Shown one piece after another: positions 7,506 through 11,635 of a stretch of DNA of 11,635 nucleotides. Each line of letters starts with the position of its first letter. The stretch's first letter is position 1. Origin of the DNA: CAZKCK01 sp964552325 (lineage in GTDB: Bacteria > Bacteroidota > Bacteroidia > Bacteroidales > TTA-H9); contig CAZKHA010000110.1 of the NCBI GenBank assembly GCA_964552325.1, forward strand, positions 1-11,635, given 5' to 3'. The notes below the pieces were generated by a model. The model did no database searches. It was not told the origin of the DNA and was given only the letters and a program-made list of their open reading frames with translations. The translations under genes and the position numbers were made by a program.

Positions 7506-8615
7506 ATGAAAACATTTATTTCGATAGTATTCGCTGGCGTAGCGCTGTTTTGGGTTTCATGTACCAATCAGCCAACAACCAACCCAATCCAATCTGACTT
7601 TATCGAAATCTCCAAGGCTCAGTTTGATGCAGCCCAAATGGAGTTGGGGCAAATTATGCTGCGAAAGTTTAACCAAACTATTCGTGCAAATGGCGTAGTT
7701 ACCTCATTGCCATCCAATAGTGCGGTTGTTAGCATGCCAATTTCTTGTTCAATTATCGATGTAAATTGTATGGTAGGCCAAATGGTCTCAAAAGGCCAAA
7801 TCCTGTTTACGGTTGGAGGCCATGCATTAATTGAATTACAAGAGAATTATGCCCAATCAGCGGCACAGCTTATGCGCCTTAAAGCTGAGTATGACAGGGC
7901 TTTAGTGCTTTACAGCGATAATATAAGCACAGCCAAAGAGTTAATGATTGCCGAAAGCGCTTACAAAACCCAATTGGCTAGCTTTTCGTCGTTTAAGCTA
8001 AAGATTGCCTCCTTGGGGTTGGACGCCGCCTCAATTGAGAATGGGGCGTTCGTTACCAAAATTCAAGTTGTTGCGCCTATAAGGGGCGCAATCTCTAAGG
8101 TAAATGTTAGTATAGGCCAATTTTTAGAGCCACATGTGTTTTTGGCGGATATTGTAAACAGGGAAGCCTTAGTGGTTAAGTTAGCTGTTTTTGAAAAGGA
8201 TTTGCAGTATTTAGCACTCGGTCAACCGGTTAGCCTTAAGTTTATGGGTGGCAGCAAACTTTTTCAGGCCAAACTTATCGTGATAAATCACAGTGTTGAT
8301 CCTGAGAGTCGTGTGGTCGATTGTTATGCTGGCTTGCTTAATCCTAGCCAACAAATGCTTGTGAATAACCAGTTTGTTGAGGCTCAGATAACTATTGACT
8401 CCATGTCAGCACCAGCTTTACCTGTTGAAGCAATGCTAAAAGAAGATACCCTTTATTATATGTACAGCTTAGCCAAAAAAACAGCCGACACCTATTTTTT
8501 TACGAAAACTCCGGTCAGTGTTGGTAGGGTGCAGCAAGGAATTGCTGAGTTGCTTGGCAAACCAACAGAAGGTGAGGTGTTGCTTAAAGGTGCTTACAGC
8601 ATAAGTGTTGATTAG
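7506..8615 (+). CDS. czcB: CzcB-type efflux adaptor lipoprotein (membrane fusion protein)
   Basis: This 369-residue periplasmic adaptor would link the RND pump to the outer-membrane channel. The start ATG lies 1 nt after the pump's stop, so the two are translated together; reading open further upstream is only overlap with the pump gene. The N-terminus is a lipoprotein signal (MKTFISIVFAG..., C19 after FWVS), with a Trp at -3 that is unusual for a lipobox. A split lipoyl/barrel-sandwich domain follows: first half near residues 63-105 (VVSMPISCSIIDVNCMVGQM), second half near 185-215 (VVAPIRGAISKVNVSIGQF). An alpha-helical hairpin lies between them (about 107-170), and beta-barrel and membrane-proximal domains follow. 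The CxMHP-type heavy-metal-binding domain seen in some Bacteroidota CusB proteins is absent. No Shine-Dalgarno sequence is visible. Confidence 0.92.
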   Translation: MKTFISIVFAGVALFWVSCTNQPTTNPIQSDFIEISKAQFDAAQMELGQIMLRKFNQTIRANGVVTSLPSNSAVVSMPISCSIIDVNCMVGQMVSKGQILFTVGGHALIELQENYAQSAAQLMRLKAEYDRALVLYSDNISTAKELMIAESAYKTQLASFSSFKLKIASLGLDAASIENGAFVTKIQVVAPIRGAISKVNVSIGQFLEPHVFLADIVNREALVVKLAVFEKDLQYLALGQPVSLKFMGGSKLFQAKLIVINHSVDPESRVVDCYAGLLNPSQQMLVNNQFVEAQITIDSMSAPALPVEAMLKEDTLYYMYSLAKKTADTYFFTKTPVSVGRVQQGIAELLGKPTEGEVLLKGAYSISVD

Positions 8616-8812
8616 AAATCACATGATACCGAGCCACCGTACTACATATTAAAAGCTCTTGGTTTTTAGTTGATGTTTGAAAAGGTATATATGTTATCAG
8701 AAGGGTGTTATAGTATTGTTTGTTATATGATTACGCTTTTTTTAGCGGTTTGCCAACACTATTAAGCACAGGTTTTAAGTTCCTAAACGATGATGTAAGC
8801 CCTTTGCAAGCC

Positions 8813-8827
8813 CGTTTTAGTAAAACG
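8813..8827. repeat. Short odd palindrome upstream of the heptose kinase gene
   Basis: CGTTTTA and TAAAACG are perfect 7-bp arms around a single central G. It lies 39 nt before the candidate -7 box of the next gene. It could be an operator, but it is short and AT-rich, so chance is possible. The rest of the 282-bp spacer (8616-8897) shows no gene and no convincing terminator. Confidence 0.3.
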
Positions 8828-8845
8828 CACCCGTAGGTTTAGGCC

Positions 8846-8874
8846 TTTACTCCCAAACAAATGCCTTACCTTTG
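8846..8874 (+). promoter_or_regulatory. Candidate Bacteroidota-type promoter for the rfaE1-ubiE-porT cluster
   Basis: TACCTTTG (8867-8874) is an exact TAnnTTTG -7 element. The -33 element is weak: TTTA at 8846-8849, 17 nt upstream, is the best fit. Transcription would start near 8881, giving a leader of about 17 nt. AAGGG at 8890-8894, just before the ATG at 8898, could act as a ribosome binding site. Confidence 0.45.
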
Positions 8875-8897
8875 CCCAAAATTCAAAGCAAGGGATC

Positions 8898-9911
8898 ATG
8901 AATCCGAAATGTGAGCAATTGTTTAATGACTTTAAGCGGCTAAAGGTGTTGGTTATAGGCGATGTAATGATCGATTCCTATATTTGGGGCAAAGCCGAGC
9001 GGCTTTCGCCCGAAGCACCCGTGCCAGTTGTGTCAGTAAAAAGCCGTGTGAACCGCCTTGGTGGAGCCGCTAACGTAGCCTTAAACCTAAAAGCACTTGG
9101 CGCAGAGCCATTTATTTGTTCTGTTATTGGTGATGATGATAAAGCACTTGAGTTTGGTAAATTGTTGCAGTCAGAAGGTGTAAATTGCGAAGGCATACTG
9201 CGTAGCCCCGAACGCATCACCACCACTAAGTTCAGGGTGTTTGGCAACAATGTGCAAATGCTTAGGGTTGATGAGGAGATTACAACCCCTTTATCCTCCC
9301 ATGATTTTGAACGTACCTTGCAGATGTTCAACTACATACTCAAAAATTATTCTATTGATGTTATTGTATTTCAAGACTATGACAAAGGAATGATTACACC
9401 TGAGTTAATCCAGGCAATAACTATCAAGGCTATTGAAGAAGGGATACCGATGGCAGTTGATCCCAAAAAGAAGAATTTCATGGCCTATAAGAATGTTACG
9501 CTTTTTAAGCCGAACCTTAAAGAACTTAAAGAGGGTTTGGGCCTAAGCAAAACTCCAGAAACAATGGGCGAAGTACAACTAGCTTTGGAACAGTTGCAGC
9601 AAAACCTTCAAGCCGACATTGCCATGGTTACTTTATCAGAACAAGGTGTAGCCATCAGACATTCCCAAGCAAAGGACCATTTTGCTTTTGAAACTTTTCC
9701 AGCATTGGTTCGTTCTATTGCCGATGTTTCAGGTGCTGGTGATACCGTAATTAGCGTGGCGTCGCTTTGCTTAGCTTTGCAAATGAAGCCATCATTGTTG
9801 GCTCGAATTGCCAATTTGGCTGGCGGTTTGGTATGCGAAGAAGTTGGCGTAGTGCCCATAAACACCGTAAAGCTTAAATCCGAAATTAACCGCTTAGGTT
9901 ATCTTGATTAA
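8898..9911 (+). CDS. rfaE1: D-glycero-beta-D-manno-heptose-7-phosphate kinase (PfkB family)
   Basis: This 337-residue cytoplasmic kinase would phosphorylate heptose 7-phosphate at C1, a step towards ADP-heptose for the LPS inner core. It is a PfkB/ribokinase-fold protein. The N-terminus VLVIGDVMIDSYIWGKAERLSPEAP matches the heptose-kinase half of HldE. The first PfkB signature region holds GGAAN at 55-59. KFRVFGNNVQMLRVD (111-125) and DPKKKNF (188-194) are typical of the family. The second PfkB signature holds GAGD at 279-282, with D282 as the catalytic base. The nucleotidyltransferase half of bifunctional HldE is absent, so an rfaE2-like gene would be needed elsewhere. The start is supported by a purine-rich AAGGG upstream. 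The stop is 1 nt before the ubiE ATG. Confidence 0.93.
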   Translation: MNPKCEQLFNDFKRLKVLVIGDVMIDSYIWGKAERLSPEAPVPVVSVKSRVNRLGGAANVALNLKALGAEPFICSVIGDDDKALEFGKLLQSEGVNCEGILRSPERITTTKFRVFGNNVQMLRVDEEITTPLSSHDFERTLQMFNYILKNYSIDVIVFQDYDKGMITPELIQAITIKAIEEGIPMAVDPKKKNFMAYKNVTLFKPNLKELKEGLGLSKTPETMGEVQLALEQLQQNLQADIAMVTLSEQGVAIRHSQAKDHFAFETFPALVRSIADVSGAGDTVISVASLCLALQMKPSLLARIANLAGGLVCEEVGVVPINTVKLKSEINRLGYLD

Positions 9912-9912
9912 A

Positions 9913-10644
9913 ATGCAAAACGAAAAACAGATACATCAGAAGCACGAGCAGGTGCGTAGCATGTTCGATGGCATCGCACACAGGTATGATTTGCTTAACC
10001 ATCTCTTGTCAGTTGGCATTGATAAACGATGGAGGCATAAGCTAATTCGTGATTTAGAAAAACGGAACCCCACTACTTTACTTGATGTGGCTACCGGCAC
10101 AGCCGACTTGGCTATTATGGCATCAAAAATCAAGGGTTGTCATATAACAGCTTGCGATATTTCGGAGAATATGCTTGCCGAAGGACGAAGAAAAATTCTC
10201 AGAAGAGGCCTCGAAGGAAGGATTCGTGTTTATACATCGCCAGCTGAGAGCCTTATGTTTCAGAACGATACATTTGATGCAGCTATGGTGGCTTTTGGTG
10301 TGCGCAATTTTGCCGATTTGTCGGCTGGGCTTGCAGAGATGTGCCGCGTGATACGCCCTGGTGGCAGCATCCATATCCTTGAGTTTTCAATGCCGCGTTT
10401 ACCCATACTAAAGCAGTTTTATAAGTTTTATTTTAAGCGGATTTTGCCCCAAGCCGGAGGCATGATTTCAGGGCATGAAGCAGCTTATCAGTATTTGCCT
10501 GATAGCGTTCTCAAATTTCCTGAAGGCGATACGTTTAAGCAGATTTTGAGTGAAGCCGGCTTTAGCCAAGTTTCTTCTAAAAGGCTGAGTTTCGGCATTG
10601 CTAGTTTATACACCGGTGTAAAACCCCTCAAAACAACCACCTGA
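9913..10644 (+). CDS. ubiE: Demethylmenaquinone methyltransferase (UbiE/MenG)
   Basis: This 243-residue SAM-dependent methyltransferase would carry out the last step of menaquinone synthesis, methylating demethylmenaquinone. The first family signature is seen in MFDGIAHRYDLLNHLLSVG (residues 17-35). SAM-binding motif I is LLDVATGTADLA (57-68), followed by the acidic motif II (CDIS, 81-84). FGVRNF (128-133) and the second signature with RPGG and LEFS (148-159) are also present. The length is normal. I chose the ATG at 9913 over an in-frame TTG at 9904, which would overlap the rfaE1 stop codon and adds only three residues. It is probably translated with rfaE1. Menaquinone, rather than ubiquinone, is inferred from the Bacteroidota setting. 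Confidence 0.95.
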   Translation: MQNEKQIHQKHEQVRSMFDGIAHRYDLLNHLLSVGIDKRWRHKLIRDLEKRNPTTLLDVATGTADLAIMASKIKGCHITACDISENMLAEGRRKILRRGLEGRIRVYTSPAESLMFQNDTFDAAMVAFGVRNFADLSAGLAEMCRVIRPGGSIHILEFSMPRLPILKQFYKFYFKRILPQAGGMISGHEAAYQYLPDSVLKFPEGDTFKQILSEAGFSQVSSKRLSFGIASLYTGVKPLKTTT

Positions 10645-10694
10645 ACCATACTAAATAAACGCATTATCCGTTATTAACCGCAAATACGTATTGC

Positions 10695-11465
10695 TTGAAA
10701 AAAATACTCCTTGGTTTTTTAATCCCATTTATCCTGTTGTGTTCAGGAGTTGTTCATGCGCAAGAACGGGCCAAGGTGCCTAACTTGCCAAAGTTTGACC
10801 TCGACCCCAAACATTTTGGGTTTTACTTGGGTATCAATCAAATGAATTTTGTAATTGAGCCTGCTATTGGGCTTCGGAACCGTATGTGGCAAAAAAATGA
10901 AATCCCAGACCTTACATCCGATTCAGCCCGTGTGCTTGGCGTTGAATCTGTTCCTGTTCCAGGGTTTTCTATTGGAATCGTTTCGTGCCTCCGCCTGAAC
11001 AACTATTTCGATCTGCGCTTTTTGCCCGGACTGCTATTTGGTGAGCGCCAAGTCATTTATTCTGTTGAACAGTATGATAATAACAAGGTTTTTGTTACTG
11101 AAATGCCAAAAAATATTACCTCTACTTTTATAGATTTTCCATTGTATATTAAGGCTAAAACCAAACGGGTGCATAACTTCCGGGCATTTGTAACCGCAGG
11201 CGTGGCCTATAAACTTGATTTGGCTTCTGCTGCAAATGATGAGGAGGTTAATCCAACCGATATAAGCGTGAAACTGCTTCGAAATGATTTTACGTATGAC
11301 TTTGGCGTGGGCTTCGATTTCTACACTGTCTTTTTTAAGTTTTCAACTGAATTTAAAATGTCATATGGATTAAATGATATGATTTCGCGCGAAGGGAATA
11401 TATACTCGGATTCATTCGGAAGGCTCTCTACAAAAATATTTCAGCTGAACTTTACATTTGAATAG
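10695..11465 (+). CDS. porT: PorT-like outer-membrane beta-barrel protein (type IX secretion/gliding)
   Basis: This 256-residue protein looks like PorT (SprT in gliding bacteria), an outer-membrane beta-barrel protein needed for type IX secretion. The signal peptide MKKILLGFLIPFILLCSGVVHA is cut before Q23. The mature part opens with the family-like HFGFYLGINQMNFVIEPA. It contains alternating amphipathic strands and ends in an aromatic residue-rich strand (STKIFQLNFTFE). The start codon is TTG: an in-frame TAA lies upstream at 10656-10658 with no ATG between, and the Lys-Lys right after the TTG is a natural signal-peptide start. It begins 50 nt after ubiE, with no clear promoter between them, and its nearest neighbours suggest one transcript. 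The alternative is a generic PorT-family barrel of unrelated role. Confidence 0.8.
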   Translation: MKKILLGFLIPFILLCSGVVHAQERAKVPNLPKFDLDPKHFGFYLGINQMNFVIEPAIGLRNRMWQKNEIPDLTSDSARVLGVESVPVPGFSIGIVSCLRLNNYFDLRFLPGLLFGERQVIYSVEQYDNNKVFVTEMPKNITSTFIDFPLYIKAKTKRVHNFRAFVTAGVAYKLDLASAANDEEVNPTDISVKLLRNDFTYDFGVGFDFYTVFFKFSTEFKMSYGLNDMISREGNIYSDSFGRLSTKIFQLNFTFE

Positions 11466-11478
11466 TTTTTTACGACTT

Positions 11479-11635
11479 ATGGAAACCCCAGGAACCCTCC
11501 AACTTTTTGAAAGTTTGATAATTAAGGGCGAACTCAAACAATTGGTTTACCGCAATGCCCTTTCCGGTTTTGAAGCACTTAATGCAGCAGTAAAAACCCT
11601 TATCGAAGCCTACCAGGTTAGCAAATCTAATCAAA
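11479..11635 (+). CDS. Start of an unrecognised gene, cut by the window end
   Basis: An ATG 13 nt after the porT stop opens 52 codons that run off the window with no stop. The visible N-terminus (METPGTLQLFESLIIKGELK) has no signal peptide or membrane span and looks like a soluble, mostly helical protein. I do not recognise the family. The close spacing behind porT suggests it belongs to the same transcript. Too little is visible to exclude a chance open frame. Confidence 0.5.
   Translation, partial: METPGTLQLFESLIIKGELKQLVYRNALSGFEALNAAVKTLIEAYQVSKSNQ

Noticed and set aside
8628..8667. Possible terminator after czcB (GAGC/GCTC plus ACC/GGT, then five T)
   Set aside because: The stem is only 4+3 bp, broken by a 2-nt bulge, and the loop is about 20 nt. 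It is too weak to call.

Overview
The window looks like a chromosomal segment from a member of the Bacteroidota, probably a metagenome or draft assembly. Four things point there. It carries a porT-like type IX secretion gene. It has a one-protein hybrid two-component regulator ending in an AraC-type DNA-binding domain. Its metal-efflux RND pump has a TolC-like domain fused to the C-terminus. Possible promoters match the phylum's TTTG / TAnnTTTG pattern, while Shine-Dalgarno sequences are mostly missing. A run of exactly 100 N at 2063-2162 is a scaffolding gap.

Left half (89-8615): a minus-strand gene, split by the gap, encodes a sensor with a signal sequence, TPR repeats, one membrane span, a histidine kinase, a receiver and an AraC-type helix-turn-helix. 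Across a 284-bp divergent spacer, on the plus strand, is an efflux pair: a 1445-residue CzcA-type pump fused to an outer-membrane-factor domain, then a CzcB-type lipoprotein adaptor starting 1 nt after the pump's stop. Together they would form a complete tripartite exporter, most likely for divalent metal cations. The spacer holds a candidate promoter for each direction and three perfect-arm inverted repeats. This suggests, but does not prove, that the hybrid regulator controls the exporter.

Right half (8898-11635): after a 282-bp spacer comes a tight plus-strand cluster. It contains a heptose-7-phosphate kinase (LPS core sugar synthesis), UbiE/MenG methyltransferase (last step of menaquinone synthesis), a PorT-like outer-membrane barrel protein that starts at TTG, and the first 52 codons of an unrecognised gene that runs off the window. 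Spacings are 1, 50 and 13 nt, so they are probably co-transcribed. These are ordinary envelope and respiration genes.

The most interesting points are the signal-peptide-like segment at the junction of the pump fusion and the dense inverted repeats between the regulator and the pump. No RNA genes, CRISPR arrays, insertion sequences or phage genes were seen.
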